Below are positions 36,467 through 48,800 of a stretch of 64,000 nt of DNA, piece by piece. The stretch covers positions 5,456,001 through 5,520,000 of the forward strand of contig JASJZH010000006.1 of assembly GCA_037178975.1 (NCBI GenBank). Reading direction: 5' to 3'. The position numbers and the translations under genes are program-made. The stretch comes from Oscheius tipulae. Taxonomy: Eukaryota; Nematoda; Chromadorea; Rhabditida; Rhabditidae. Under the pieces are notes generated by a model. That model did no database searches. It was not told the origin of the DNA and worked only from the letters and a program-made list of their open reading frames with translations. How positions within the stretch are numbered: the stretch's first letter is position 1; the number at the start of each line of letters is the position of its first letter.

Positions 36467-36627
36467 GTATTCTCGTTGCTGCATGCGGGTGTCGTTAGGA
36501 ATGTATAGTGTGTGTTTATGATACTTTGCGATCATGTATGTGTCATTCAGTGGTCGCTAAAAGCGCAATGTTTCGCTATCGATTTCTCAAATAATTTTTG
36601 TGCTCCAAAAGCTTTCTTACTCCGTTC

Positions 36628-36633
36628 AATAAA
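36628..36633 (+). other. Polyadenylation signal AATAAA of the E2F gene
   Basis: AATAAA lies 162 bp after the E2F stop codon. The next gene's acceptor CATACAG, fused to its ATG, ends at 36717. The 84 bp spacing supports an intercistronic region in a two-gene transcription unit. Confidence 0.65.
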
Positions 36634-36717
36634 ATGTTTTGATATTCCTCATATTCTTACCTTTAGGTCAATCTCCTAGTATCCCAAACTGTGTTGAAAC
36701 TCTTTTTAACCATACAG

Positions 36718-39040
36718 ATGTGGCATGAAGCCCGACGACAAGAAAAACAACTCCGCGCTCGCATTGTAGACGGATCAAAAAGAGCAGAACGGAGGAGACG
36801 ATATTTTGACAATGTGGTGAGTTTAAAATCTTAGAACCAACTCAGTTTTTGTTTTAGCGACGAGATCCAGACCAATTCATGCAAATTCACGGCAACAAAT
36901 CGGTCATCTACGCGGAAAGAAGTATCGCCAGAGCTGCAGAAGACGCCAATATATTGTTTGAAACTATTTTCACGATAGACTTACGATTTTCAGGCGTCCA
37001 TGGGTTGGAGATAAGGAAATTCTCATTGATAGATTCGATGCACGATCCCATCTAGACTGCATTGAAACTCCTGAAGGAGAACCACAGCTATCATCGTTTG
37101 CTTTTCAGTTGGAAATATTGCTAATAAAACTTTTAGAATGGAAAAAAAGGAAGAACTGGTGTGCAACTACGAACGTTATCGCCTTCTCGTGATGAATGAG
37201 TTCAAAGACATCTCTGAGAAGGCTGTATTGAAAAACATTTCTGAAAAGGAGTTCTGGCTGAACGGGCAAACGGAAGATCAACGGAAGGTGGAGTTGGAGA
37301 AGAAGAAACGGTTTGAGCAAGATCTTTCTGGAAAGAAACCAATGTTATTCAGAAAGACGGGCGAGAAGAAGGCTACAATTGGTTTTTCCTACGGTGACTC
37401 GACTACCGTAGCTGGACGCAATGAGCAGGAAAGCGAATCTGAAGACGAAATGCAAACGGAAGAGCTGGGTAAGAACATAATCCTGTTCTGCTTATTCGTT
37501 TTCTCAGGCGCTGATCTCGAAGTCTATCTATTGAACCCGGAATCGCAGAAGAGATGTAACAAAATTGGAGAAAACTTCGGAGTTGCCGACCAGAACTTTT
37601 GTGCTCTCTTCAAAGCAGATCAGCAAGCGCAACGAACAGCTTCAGAACTGAAAAGAATCGACCGTCAGAAAGCTTCTTTAATTGTAGGCAGAACTTTCAG
37701 AAGTCCAATTTGCCTGATTTTCAGGGTCGTGATGCTAAAGATGATCGCAAACTTCTGAAACAAGAGCGAGCCATTCTCATAGCCAACGCCAGACAAGACG
37801 AATCCATAATAGTTTTTCCGAGGTACTTTATCTGTCTTGTTCATCTCAAACGCTTCAATTTCAGCGAAAGGGCTACAGAAGAAAAGGCCGTTTCTGAATC
37901 GTCTAGCAGTTCATCAGACGAAGAGTCTGCGAAGGCCGAGTTCATCCTCTCTTTTGGAAAAGACGGTTAGATGAGATATTTTTCCTATTCATAGTGGACG
38001 TTGCAGATGAAGAGCCATTGAAGAAATTGTCGAGCAGGAGGCGTAAAAACGACCGTAATAGGAGACGGAGTCGGAGTCGAAGCAGAAGTCGGGACAGAAG
38101 GTAGATAAAATATGTTCTCCTTATAGTATTTGGTTTCCGAAGAAGAAGTGCGACCGGATCTCGTGAACGTTATCGTAGAAGGAGATCTTATAGTAGAGAC
38201 ACAAGAAGTAAGTCAAGGGAGCGGAGACGTTCTCGAGATCGTGGAAAACGTTCAAGGGACAAAAAGCGTTCTGTGCGATCCCGCTCTAGGAGTACTGACA
38301 GGAAAAGAAGACGGGCTCGAACAAGTAGCAGCCGCTCACAATCACCGGACAGGTATCATCTCTATAGATTCATTTCTATTAGAACATTTGCAGACCAATC
38401 TTCAAAAACAACCCTGTTGAAAAAACAAAGTTCCAAGAGGTTTTAGCAGAGAAACGGGAATCGAGTGATGACAACGGTCCAACTAATCTTCTTGACATCA
38501 GGCATAGTTGCTACTTCATTTGTTTTACAAAAAGCTTTCAGGTCGAGCATGTCCGAGTCGGAGAAAGAACGCATTGAAATTGAAAACCGAAAAAGAAGAG
38601 TCAGAAAGACCAAGCGGATGTTGAAAAGCAAACCTGGGTCGCGCAGAGAACATACTTCTGAGAAAGACAACGTAAAAATAATAAGAACGCGTTCAATAAA
38701 CTTTTCATTTTCAGTCTGAACATGTCCAAGCTGTCAAAAAAAAGATGCAGAAGGCTTTGAAAGCAACCGTTGAAGAACTGAAGGAAGAAGAAGAGGAGCG
38801 GAAGCGGGAGACAGAACGGGAGCGACGGGTACGATTTTCTCTTGTTTTCTGAAAACGTTTCTTATTCAGGTACGCGACGAGTTGATCTTTATTGAGCAGC
38901 AAGAGAGGAAGATGCGAGAGCAGAAAAAGGTCGAAGACCTCCGGAGGGCTGATCTCGAAAGAGCAATCGAAGATGCCAGGAAGCGAGCTGAAGTTCAACG
39001 ACGTCGAAGACATTCTAGTGATTCAGATGACGGGGACTGA
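36718..39040 (+). CDS. CLASRP/SWAP2-type splicing regulator with RS-like tail
   Basis: The N-terminus MWHEARRQEKQLRARIVDGS, RAERRRRYFDNVRRDPDQFM, IHGNKSVIYAERSIARAAED and RPWVGDKEILIDRFDARSHL follows the vertebrate CLASRP pattern block by block. NYERYRLLVMNEFKDISEKA matches its NYERYRGLVQNDF segment, and KATIGFSYGDST follows. The second half is acidic, then rich in RS, RD and KR (RRSRSRSRSRDRR), then coiled and charged, ending HSSDSDDGD. CLASRP binds CLK kinases and takes part in alternative splicing in nuclear speckles. The acceptor CATACAG abuts the ATG, and the E2F gene ends 252 bp upstream. Exon borders in the low-complexity tail are the least certain part. Confidence 0.87.
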
Positions 39041-40006
39041 TAGTTATTTACCTATATTCTACGGTAACCATTTTTAAACTTCCCATTTTTACTCGATTAA
39101 CGTCAGGTAGCAAATGAAATGTAAAAGCAATCTAAAAAAGAGCCGGTGCATGACCCCAAGGAACATGTGTGAAAAGAAAAAAATCTTCACGAAACTCGGA
39201 TTTTGTTGACTTGAAAGCAGCAATAAGAGACAATACGACAGGTTGTGCAGAACTGTTTTCATCTCAAATCGAATTAAAGCTTCACATGCATCATATTATG
39301 ACTAGAAACTGAGAAGTAGTACCGAGATTGCTGCATACTTGGCAAAGGATAGCACAACAGTGACAACAATAATGGAGGTTGGAGTCATTTGGAACGGACG
39401 GGGAGAGAAAATTGGATTGAAATTAGTTGGCGAGAGCAATCACAACTCTATGCGATTAACCGGGAGGCAAATGCCGCACTGTTTGTACAGCGGACAAACG
39501 GGAAAAAATACAATACCAACACCCAGGACAGAGAATAATAAGCTATAAAAATTAAGTAAGACGGGCCTCAGGGCGCACAAAAAGTGGGGGACGAAGGGAA
39601 AGAGGGGCGGTGTTGAACCCGGTTATTGTTCATCGCGAATGGACAGACAGGCGCGTCAGCTCAACACCACCCGTTTAAATGCCGACTGTCGTCGCGTTGG
39701 TTGGAGAACAGCTTGAACTGCCTGCTGCCGTCGCAGCCGTCGGCGCCGTTCGCTGCTGTGGAGCCTCTACATGTAGATTAGTTGTGGGATCTCGACGTAT
39801 CGGATTTGACGAGAAGCCGAGATTCGGGAATCGGATGCCGATGTCTCGCGTCATCTTGGCAGGAGCCTAAATGATTCTCTCATGAGGAACGAAGATGGCC
39901 GCCAAGTGCACACATTTATTGCTAGATTATTGCAGGCAAACTGGGATAACTATACGCTTCACTCGATGACCGCTTCCAGTACAGAAAACAAGCTGAACAA
40001 TTTCAG
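39041..40006. other. Intergenic, GC-rich in its second half
   Basis: The first part is AT-rich 3' flank of the CLASRP gene. The part at 39590-39900 is GC-rich with CGTCGC/GCCGTC units and a ATGGCCGCC (39894) that heads only a short frame. This may be a promoter for the microprotein gene starting at 40007. The 63-codon open frame at 39679 looks compositional. Confidence 0.4.
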
Positions 40007-40129
40007 ATGAGGCCAGGCCAAGAATGGCCAATGAACATGTCAAAAAGACGGCAAAATTACATGTTAGCAGTCATTTTCGGGAGCGTCATTATCCTAGCCT
40101 TGGGTACAATCAGTGTCTGCCTGCTTTAA
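40007..40129 (+). CDS. Membrane microprotein of 40 residues (candidate)
   Basis: A splice acceptor AATTTCAG ends at 40006 and is fused to an ATG. The frame encodes MRPGQEWPMNMSKRRQNYML, then a hydrophobic segment (AVIFGSVIILALGTISVCLL), then the stop. A short basic region followed by one membrane helix at the extreme C-terminus is typical of mitochondrial or ER microproteins. The family is not recognised. An upstream exon could add N-terminal residues if the acceptor is a cis site. Support is the acceptor context, the clean hydrophobic helix and its basic flank. Confidence 0.45.
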   Translation: MRPGQEWPMNMSKRRQNYMLAVIFGSVIILALGTISVCLL

Positions 40130-40828
40130 AGCCAGTTGCAGCTTCAGCGAGCGTCTTCTCGTGGTAAGTATTCTGTAAAGCTTACAACCAAAATTAACGT
40201 GCAACACAATGAACAGGAAAGCAGGTGAAGCCAGGAACATTCAAACCAAACAGGCAGTATTCTTTTTTCTGTAGAATAGACAAGTAAGATAGAGTGTTCT
40301 TCTCACACTATGGAATCGTCTGAAGAGGGCTGAGTAGACAAGGGGAGCCAGCGTTGGGAGCAGCCACATTTTGACATGGTGATTGACCGCCTTTTCGCGA
40401 TGCCTTACGAGAGGCTTTTCGGCCAATCAAGATGGATAATGTGCTCTAAAACAAATGTCACTCTCACACATTTGTTAAGAATTTGTTTGTTAGAGACTTT
40501 TCGTTGGAGTGGGTGAGACAGCAGGGAACCATTTTGTGAGAGAGCTGAAAGAGGGAAAGAGAGGGACTCAATCATAACGAAAAACAGAAAGGTTTAACAC
40601 ATAATAGATGAACAGAAATTGGTTATACGAACAGGGTCCATGCTTCCCTGCTGCTCGTTTGCAGTTTTTTTCCTTTTTGACGCCGACGAAAAACATCTGC
40701 TGCATGCACTAATCAAGGGGCTATCGCTAACAGAAATGTTGGAAAGCGAAAAAATGAGCTGCGTGCCTTGTCGTGCCGTGCATGCCTCAATCTTCGGGTA
40801 TGTGTAAGCGATGGGAGAATTCATAGAA
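40130..40828. other. Intergenic between microprotein and RGS gene ends
   Basis: No clear gene. A donor-like GTGGTAAGTA lies near 40159. On the minus strand, KKK|GTATGT at the RGS end could splice to an exon in 40594-40740, which would change the RGS C-terminus; the simple stop at 40829 is used here. Confidence 0.4.
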
Positions 40829-43800
40829 TCAAAAACATACCTTTTTCTTCGATTGGGTCAGAAGATCCTTGTAAATATCCGATCGTAGGAATCTTTGATA
40901 GCTGTCGTTCTTCATCAAACAGAAAATGTGGTCCTGTAATTGCCGAGATTTTCTCATAATCTTTACGACCATTGCAGCGTCTTTTATCGATAAAACTACG
41001 GTAGATGTGAAAGCTAACTGCAATTGCTACTCTGTCTTTGATGTCCTATAGTTTTATTTTCTAGTGACGGAGCGTTCTGACGGTAACTCCACACGTTCCT
41101 ATTTTAGCCTCTGATGATGAGAGTGAGTTCTGATTTTAGCCTTAATCACAAGCAACACGGCGCTGAGTATGAATAACTGTTTTTCTTGTTAATTATAGCC
41201 CAATTGCTAAGACTCTTCGTGTAAAATGCGTATTTCCAGTTCAAAAAGCGATCCCTTACCGCTGCCTCATCGAAGCTCCATCGATTGGGGTTTTTGAGAT
41301 TATCTTCGGTGATTTCCATGACCTTACAGTCCACATTAACGGGCGATGTAGCATTGCTGTCGATGAACTCATTATATATCTCGGTTACCAGCACCGGCAC
41401 CATCCGACAGCTGCACTTTCGAAGCTTTTGAACCTGAATTGCTCGTATCACTTTAGCTCTTGGCAATGTCTCACCTCCCACCAAAATCGCAGGTTTTCAC
41501 CCGAATACTCCTTGTCCAAGAATTTTTGCAATGTTTCTCTCCCTAGTGGATCAGCCAGTAGCTCTTCGAAAGATTCTTCCCATAACTTTAACCGTCGTGT
41601 TGATATCTCTCCGGTGCTGAAAATTGTGAATAACTATGTTTCATCCAATCTTACATTTTATCATGTTGCCAGAAGTCGACAGTGTCGCTGATCCAAGGAT
41701 TCTGTTGACTTTGAAAGGGGTCGGCTGGACTTCCTGGTGTAGTGAGAAAAGGATCAAAAACTTTCCTATGCTCATGATAAGTCAAATAGCTAAAAGTTCT
41801 ATGTTATTTTCGATTAGATAAGTTGCTTACTTTTCAACAACTTTTGAAGTCCGTAATACATTTTTAGACAACCGATTATTTAGAAGGTTAATCTGAAAAC
41901 GGACTATAAATTCCTAAAGATGCCAAACGAACCTCTAGTTTTAGCGTGTCCTGCACTTGTGTACATCTTCTCAACCCTGGTCGGGTGTAGTAATTGTTTC
42001 GGAAAGATCCACTACTACTACCTGCAGTTGATGTGCTGAAGATATGATATACTTTGCCAAGAGATAAGCGATCACCTCGGCTGACTTTGAGTCGCCTGTT
42101 GCAATTGCTGCTGCTGTTGCAGTTGAAGTTGTTGCTGTTGGCTTGGAGTACCATTTGATGTACTGGGTAGACTTGAGTGAGCGGCAGCTGCGCTTGTAGA
42201 AAACGGGCTAATGCCTGACGATGCGGCAGCATTCAAAGCTGCATGTCCTCCCTGACTGTACTTTGGCCTTCCCGACCTCGACAGTTTTCGAAAGTCCACC
42301 TAAGAAAGACCATTGTTCGAAAAACCAATTGAAAGACTACTTCTGTAGTATTTACACAACCTGGCACCGGTCGATGAACATCCCAAAATGCTCGCTCCTG
42401 ACTGTCCAAAATCTGTCTCTCCAGTCTGTCTCGCTTTTTGTCCACTCTGGAAATATTATTCTGGCTCATTTCTTCTCTTTTGTGCCTTTGTTAAGCGAAC
42501 ATTGTCCCCGCGTAGACCATTAGAGTTTTATCACGATCACAGCGTATTTTCTTAGATTTGATAAGAAGGAAGATCTGTTGACATTTGTTGCGAGAAGTGT
42601 ACTTCAATGGTTCAACAAACGCTTTCTTGTCCGCTTTTTTTTTCCGTTTGCGCTCCCAATCGATAAAGGGACTTTTCTAAGTAATAGCGTTCTAGTTGGT
42701 ATAGTTTTTCCTAGTTGAGCACAGAAAGATTTCACACGCCACGGCTATATTTTTTCCTTATTTAACAAACATCTCAAGATAAAATTTCGACTTCGGCTCA
42801 AACGGAATTTCTCGTTAGAAAGCCAGCCTTCCGCTTCCGCAGCTGACCAACATGGGGGGTCTGAAATTGCTTCTCCGAAACCTTTTAAATGAGCTGCGGA
42901 ACATTGCAATTAGTCGCAGCCGTTCTCCCAATTTTTGTTCGTAGTAGACTGAGGCAAGAAAAAGTATAACTAATTAGTAGCATAAACCCCAAAAAGTGTC
43001 AATAATATCTAAAACATTCTGGAATCACCACAAAAGCACTTCAATTTGTTTAATTTCAGGCACTATACTTCGTTTCGCAGCATTCTCTACAAAAATCGTC
43101 TAATAAGCTGTGTTTCTGTAAGTGGCTCTTCTTTCTCTCGACTATTAGCTCTTTCGAGAAAACTGACCTAATTTGGATAAATAGGCTATCAAAGCCATAT
43201 CCACGCCTACGAAATGGTTTCACGTACTATAAAACTTCACTATGGACATGAGTAAAGTGCTTTTCCATTTGCCTGTTAGACACTAACGAGGGCAATGTTT
43301 TCTAATGTGTCGTTTTACGAGCTCATTATTGCATGAGCTTTGCTGATTAGTATGACGGCCATATTTGGGGCGTTGATATAATATATATTCGCGATTCATT
43401 TCATCTCTCCAAAGGCGCTTTGGTATTCAAAGTATACTTGGTTTTTCGTAAACGCAAACGACCGGGTTTTTGGGTCTGAAAGAGCCCTGAGTTTTGACAA
43501 ATCGCTCAGAAATGGGCTTTTCACGTTGAGAAGTTGAGAATGACGTCGACTATATTGTTTACAGTCAGATGCCTGCGACTTAACTGCCATAGAGCCGTTC
43601 TTTCCTTGACTCACTTGTATTGTGCTTCAGCTTGCATAAACACAAACTCCCACTTCCGGCTGAACATCTTTTGTAACTTCGCGAGATTTTCTGCCTCGAA
43701 GTCCTCAAGCTCCAGATGGGCCTTGTTTTGCATGGTCCTCTTGCAGAGATAGACAGCTATAGAAACGGATTGTTGCTACTTATAACACGCCTACCGTAAT

Positions 43801-44201
43801 CCGTATTCTCGGGCTCCCAGCAATTCGAGGGCCAGAAATAGGGACATTGAAAACGGTAGAAGGTGCCATCATTTTTGACAGTCAAGACGTGGTCATCTAT
43901 TTGGAAGAGGTAGCCGTGTGAAGCTATCAAATGAGCCAGGTGGAGTGCATCGGCTGAAAAGTTTTCTTTTGACTCTCTTTCGTGTGAGACTCTTACATAA
44001 ATCGGACATGTCGAGGTTTTTCATGACCCAAGCAATAAGATCCTGTCCAGTGAACACGGATGGTACTTTGGAGAGGAAGCTCTTCACAGTTTTGATAGGC
44101 ACGCCATTTTCGGAGTCCAGCATCTGGTGCACCAAGGCTTCCATTTTCTGGTACACCATGAAATTCGGATGTACCAGGCGGTCCTCCGAACTGGCGTTCA
44201 C
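40829..44201 (-). CDS. R7-family RGS protein (RGS6/7, EGL-10/EAT-16 type), 5' exon not found
   Basis: The first placed exon encodes the DEP domain: [38 protein letters not shown] and [14 protein letters not shown]. The DHEX region follows ([92 protein letters not shown]). Then come a Ser/Ala- and Gln-rich insert (42070-42230), the GGL region ([14 protein letters not shown]), and the RGS box ([77 protein letters not shown]). R7 RGS proteins pair with Gbeta5 and speed GTP hydrolysis on Gi/o or Gq alpha in neurons and muscle. The intron between the DHEX parts is about 1 kb. The start exon lies upstream of 44211. Confidence 0.93.
42070..42235 (-). repeat. Gln-rich / Ser-Ala-rich low-complexity insert in the RGS protein
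   Basis: Within the RGS coding exon the minus strand encodes [20 protein letters not shown], then [19 protein letters not shown]. It is codon-level low complexity made of CAA/CAG with few interruptions. It lies between the DHEX and GGL/RGS parts, where vertebrate R7 proteins have a shorter linker. Confidence 0.75.
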
Positions 44202-45871
44202 CCTGAAATATCAGAATATTAAATCCTTAACTGATCCCTTTAATCCCTCATTTGCCATCAGTTTCCCCATAATATCTCAACAAATTATTTCTTGTTCTAG
44301 TCTGCTAATCCCAAAATGCTCATTTTGAACAGGACGGAAAACGCATCAAACATGCGCAGAATCGGAAAGGGTTCGGGCCTACCTGGAGCCTACCTGCATA
44401 TCGATAGATGATTAGTGAATTATTCAGAAAACGAAACGTTACCCGGTTAACGAAAGAGGATATCTGATAGCGGAGAAACACAAAAAAGTAAAAACAGGAA
44501 AAGGTCTCTTTTTGTCGTTCCTGTCCGTTGCAACTAAACGCTTTTTTGTCTGTCGTCTTTTTGCCGTTATAAAGAATGGCTTTTCGAGACCGCCCGCAAG
44601 GTAACTTGCTAATGGGATATTGGATGGAGAGAGAGAGAGAGATCGAAAATGAGAGCAGCAATATGCGCCATAATTTGCGGCAATTAATGAAAAAATGAGA
44701 AAGTTTTTAAAACAAAGATATATGGCTAGGTGGCAGTCAACAATGGGTGAAATTGTTTAAAGAGGACCGGGCAAATTAAACTTTGAGCAAACTCTGCAAC
44801 GCCTCCGCTGTCCCCAAGGAAATCGAAAATTTCGTGATAAATCATGAGAGAAGAATTCGCAAGTAAATTTTCTTCAACAAAACCTGTACAAAGCTTACAT
44901 GCAGAAAAAGCCCCAGTTGTTTCTTTCAAACAAGAATACAGTTAGTTGTTTCGAAGAAGACAGTCAGGCAAATCTCAAAATATACATTTTTGAGGAATGT
45001 ACGCATCGTTGCCTCTAAATAATTAGGTGACGCCAGTTTTTCGGGCCACCTAGGTACGGTAATTGTTCAGCTTTATTAAATTATTTTTGACTAAGGAAGA
45101 AAGGATATTCGAAAACTTTTAAGATTTACGAAGCGAAAGATGCACAAATGTGACGCAGAAAAACTCTTTTGGTTCGTGGCCTCTTTTTTTACTCACCTTA
45201 ACCGTGGAAGGGCCATTGCTGGATTCCAGTTTTGTCTCTCTAGCGCTACTCCATTGTAGTGTCTTTTCTGAAAACAAAACGGCTGTTTTGTGGCGGATAG
45301 GGTGCGAGATACAAAAAGTTCGATTAGAGAGTGCGGTTGGTAAGGATTACACGAGCCGCCAGAGACATCCTAGGCTGGCTCCGCGGCTGAGGGCAAATGC
45401 GATGGACGAGGCAAAAAGGCTCGTTTCTATTGGCTTCATTTGGTCGTGGGAGGGACACCGGGGCACCATGACCTCGCATAAATCAAAGGAAAATTCAGAA
45501 ATTTGAAGTGTCCCCTATAGATAGAGGATTGCGTCGTGAATTGATTAAAGTGGAAGAGGGGGCATATCGATTCTGGCCGCATGCATTCTTGTTGACTCGC
45601 CCGCGGTCAAATATTCTCTCCCGGGTGCCACGCGTGCGGTCGCGCAGCGGCCTGTGCAGCAGATTTCTCGTAGCGAAGCAGCTCGAAAGTGGTCAGCAAA
45701 AGTTTTTATTAATAACTCCGCCTTGTAGTTCAGATGAAGACGAGGTTGATCGCAATCGTGTGAACTCATCCATCCTACAAGGGCAGACTGGCTTTGCATA
45801 GCCCGACCGCGAGTCTCAGCTCTCCTGATGCTCCAACCTCGGTGGAAAATCCTCTCATCAGTACAGAGCAG
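44202..45871. other. Divergent promoter region between RGS and PPP1R37-type genes
   Basis: This 1.67 kb should contain the first exon of the RGS gene and promoters of both genes. A GA repeat is at about 44626-44641. Plus-strand open frames at 45150-45506 and 45508-45801 have no recognisable domain. The frame leading into the PPP1R37-type exon is closed by a TGA at about 45763. Confidence 0.4.
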
Positions 45872-48800
45872 ATGTCTATGAAATTCCTATCAGGGCTACA
45901 GGTAAAATACTCTTTTTTGCCATACTTTGATTCTAATAGGACTTGCTTGGGCTCTACGATTCTTCTGCTGCTCCTAACTCACCACAATCTCCTTCTACAC
46001 CTATTCCTCCAACCAGCCCGTCGTTGTATTCTAGTGGTATAGGCCGAACACAGAAGAAGACCATTCAAGAGATCAATTGCAATCAGGCTGGTGAGTGATT
46101 GAAACAGGAGGATTCAGAAAAAAAGAACTCTTTTGTATTTAACTTCTCTTTCTTCCAGTTTAGTCGGTATATGAAGTGTTTTTTGGTATCTTTCATGGGA
46201 ACTCTGAGCACAAAATTACGGAAAGACGGCTTTTATAGCTTCTTTATTTGGAAAACGAAGATATATAGCGTTCGAACTGTGATTTATGCGTTCTTGCGCT
46301 ATACTCTTTTTTAATTTTCAGAGGATGTCCAAATTCGGCGATGCTCTCACGAGAAAACTGTACATTTTGCTGAGAATCTGATTACCGGATACTCTGAGCC
46401 GCCGCATTCTCCATTTCCAGACTTTGTCGACGAGGAAAATATTGGGGCCAGACGTAAGTTTCGAGTTCTTTGAGTATAGACTAAGCAACTTCTGCTTTCA
46501 GATGGACCAAATCCAGAGGAAATCCTAGCAAGCTACAAACGGGCATGCGAAATGACCAACGTCGTTCCCAATCCTCAAGTTGTTAAACAAATCGGGGTAG
46601 TTTCTTCCATACTTCTTTTTAAACTTGCGTTTTCAGTATATGCATCGTACTCTTGGAGTACGTCAGGAGCTGTTGTCATTGAAAGGAGAACGGATCTCGT
46701 ATGCTGACATGGAAGCTTTGGAAGCCGTGTTCAAGATGGTTCAATTTGAAATGATCGACTTGGAATACACGTTTCTGGAGGATGATGTTAGTTTGTAAGC
46801 TTTGTAAATTGCACATATGTTTTACAGGCCCTGGTCAGTCTTGCAGAGATGCTTGAGTACTATGATTCAACTCTCAAACTGAATCTTTCCTTTAACAGAA
46901 ATGTCACTGGTCGTGGTTGGGCTGCTTTGTTCCGTGTTTTGCGAATTGTGAGTTAAAGAGATACCAAAAGTTTAATTTTTTAAGCGTGCGCGACTGGTAT
47001 TTCTGAACCTCCGGTACACTACCATTGACTGCTCGTTCACCATTTTCTGTCGGATCCTTCGAACACAGCCAAATCCAGTTCTCACATGCCTCCACTTGGA
47101 AAACGTGTCATTGTCTGGAAAAAACCTGACGCTTCTTTCTTCAGCGTTAAAGTCGAACACCGTTCTCAGGGTTAGTTGTACAAAACAGTTCAAACGGATG
47201 TTCCAGGAACTGTTCTTGGGCGAAAATAATCTGCAACCATCTGACGGAGAATACATCTACCAAATGATCATCGGAAACACTTCCTTGCAGATGTTGGACC
47301 TTCGAAACAACGAGTTGGCGGTAAGATCTTTTCTGTTTCCTTTATTCTCTCTAAATTCTAGGACTATGGTTTGAACCACATCTGCGAAGCTCTGAAGAAT
47401 AAGAATACGATGGCACAAAGTGCATTGACCGCTTTAGTTATGTGGAATAATCGGATCACACATGACAGTATGCAGAATTTGGCGTTGGCTCTGGTAATCT
47501 AATGGGGTTCCGATGACGCTATTATTGATTTAGATCGAAAATCATCATTTGGAGACTCTAAACATTGGATCAAACGAGCTGGGGCTCGAGGGTATCTCAA
47601 AATTGAAGTATGCCTTAGCGGGAAACTCGAATCTACATCGTCTCGGCCTCCAACAGACCAGTCTGAATTGTCAAGGTAGGTGCCAAAACACAAAAACGCC
47701 TGCTGTGCCCACATTGACCAAAAATAAGCTGTATTGTGGAAGATCTTGACCAAAATACTATTTTCAGCAGCTATTGTGATGGCCGAATGCTTGGCTGACA
47801 ACAATATCATGATCCGCGTTGACCTCCGTGAAAATCCTAACATAGGTGAGCGATTATTAGAAGAAGTCTTATGAGCTTTTCAGGATCTGCTGGTCTCTTG
47901 GCTCTTCACTCCGCCATGAAAATGAACACGGCTATCACAAACCTGAACCTGGACGAAGGATGTATCGTTCCATCTTCTGAGAAGGTTGGTTGTGCTGCTT
48001 AAATGCACGCTTTTTGGAGAACTGAATGTTAACATTGTTAGACTATCAGCCTGCTATTCCCTGTTAGCATGCTCCAAAAAGAATGCTCTTTACCCGGCTT
48101 CCGATTCTGTTTCGTGTGTCGTGTCCTAGTCTGGCAAATACTCAGGTCCGAGAATATCAGGAAGAATTCTCGCGCTACTTTGGGGAGATTCGGGAATTCT
48201 GTGAGCGGAACAAGAAGGCTGCTCTGGAAAGGATGGCTGTGCGAACCACAAATGATGATAAACATGTCGATGAAGTCAAGTCGAGCGACGAACATACATG
48301 TAAGACGTTTTCCCATCTGATTCCATCCTCAATTCAGCTTCGGACAATGAAACGACCAAATCTGACGACTCTGAAAAGAAGAGCGATGAAAGGGCGGTGG
48401 TCAAGAAAACTCGTGGAAACCGCTTTTGTCGCAGTGCCTCGCTTACATGTCAGGAAACCATCACTGACATACCCGTAAGAGTTCAATAAGCTTGAGTAAT
48501 CAACCCTTTTCAGGAAAGAATCCGTCAGATGTCGGGCTCTACTCATTCCCTCGACGAAGCGACTCACCCGGAATCGGTTTCTACGATCAAGAACAAGTCG
48601 ACAGCGCAATCAACGCTAGGAAAAGTCGAATGGGGCTCCTTGCCGGCTATTCCACAGGCTGTGAAGCAGGAGAAGGAGGAGAAAGTTGTAACTACGTCAA
48701 CTCCAGTTGTTCGCAAGATGAGACGATTCTCTGTTTCTCCGACATCTTCTACATTCAGCATCAACTCGGAGATCAAAACATCATCGCCTGTAATTATCTA

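Noticed and set aside
39679-39870. 63-codon plus-strand frame in GC-rich sequence
   Set aside because: The Ala/Val/Arg composition follows the GC-rich repeats; it was treated as promoter sequence of the next gene.
45150-45801. Plus-strand frames thought to be 5' exons of the PPP1R37-type gene
   Set aside because: The joining frame is closed by a TGA near 45763 and no phase-compatible junction was found.
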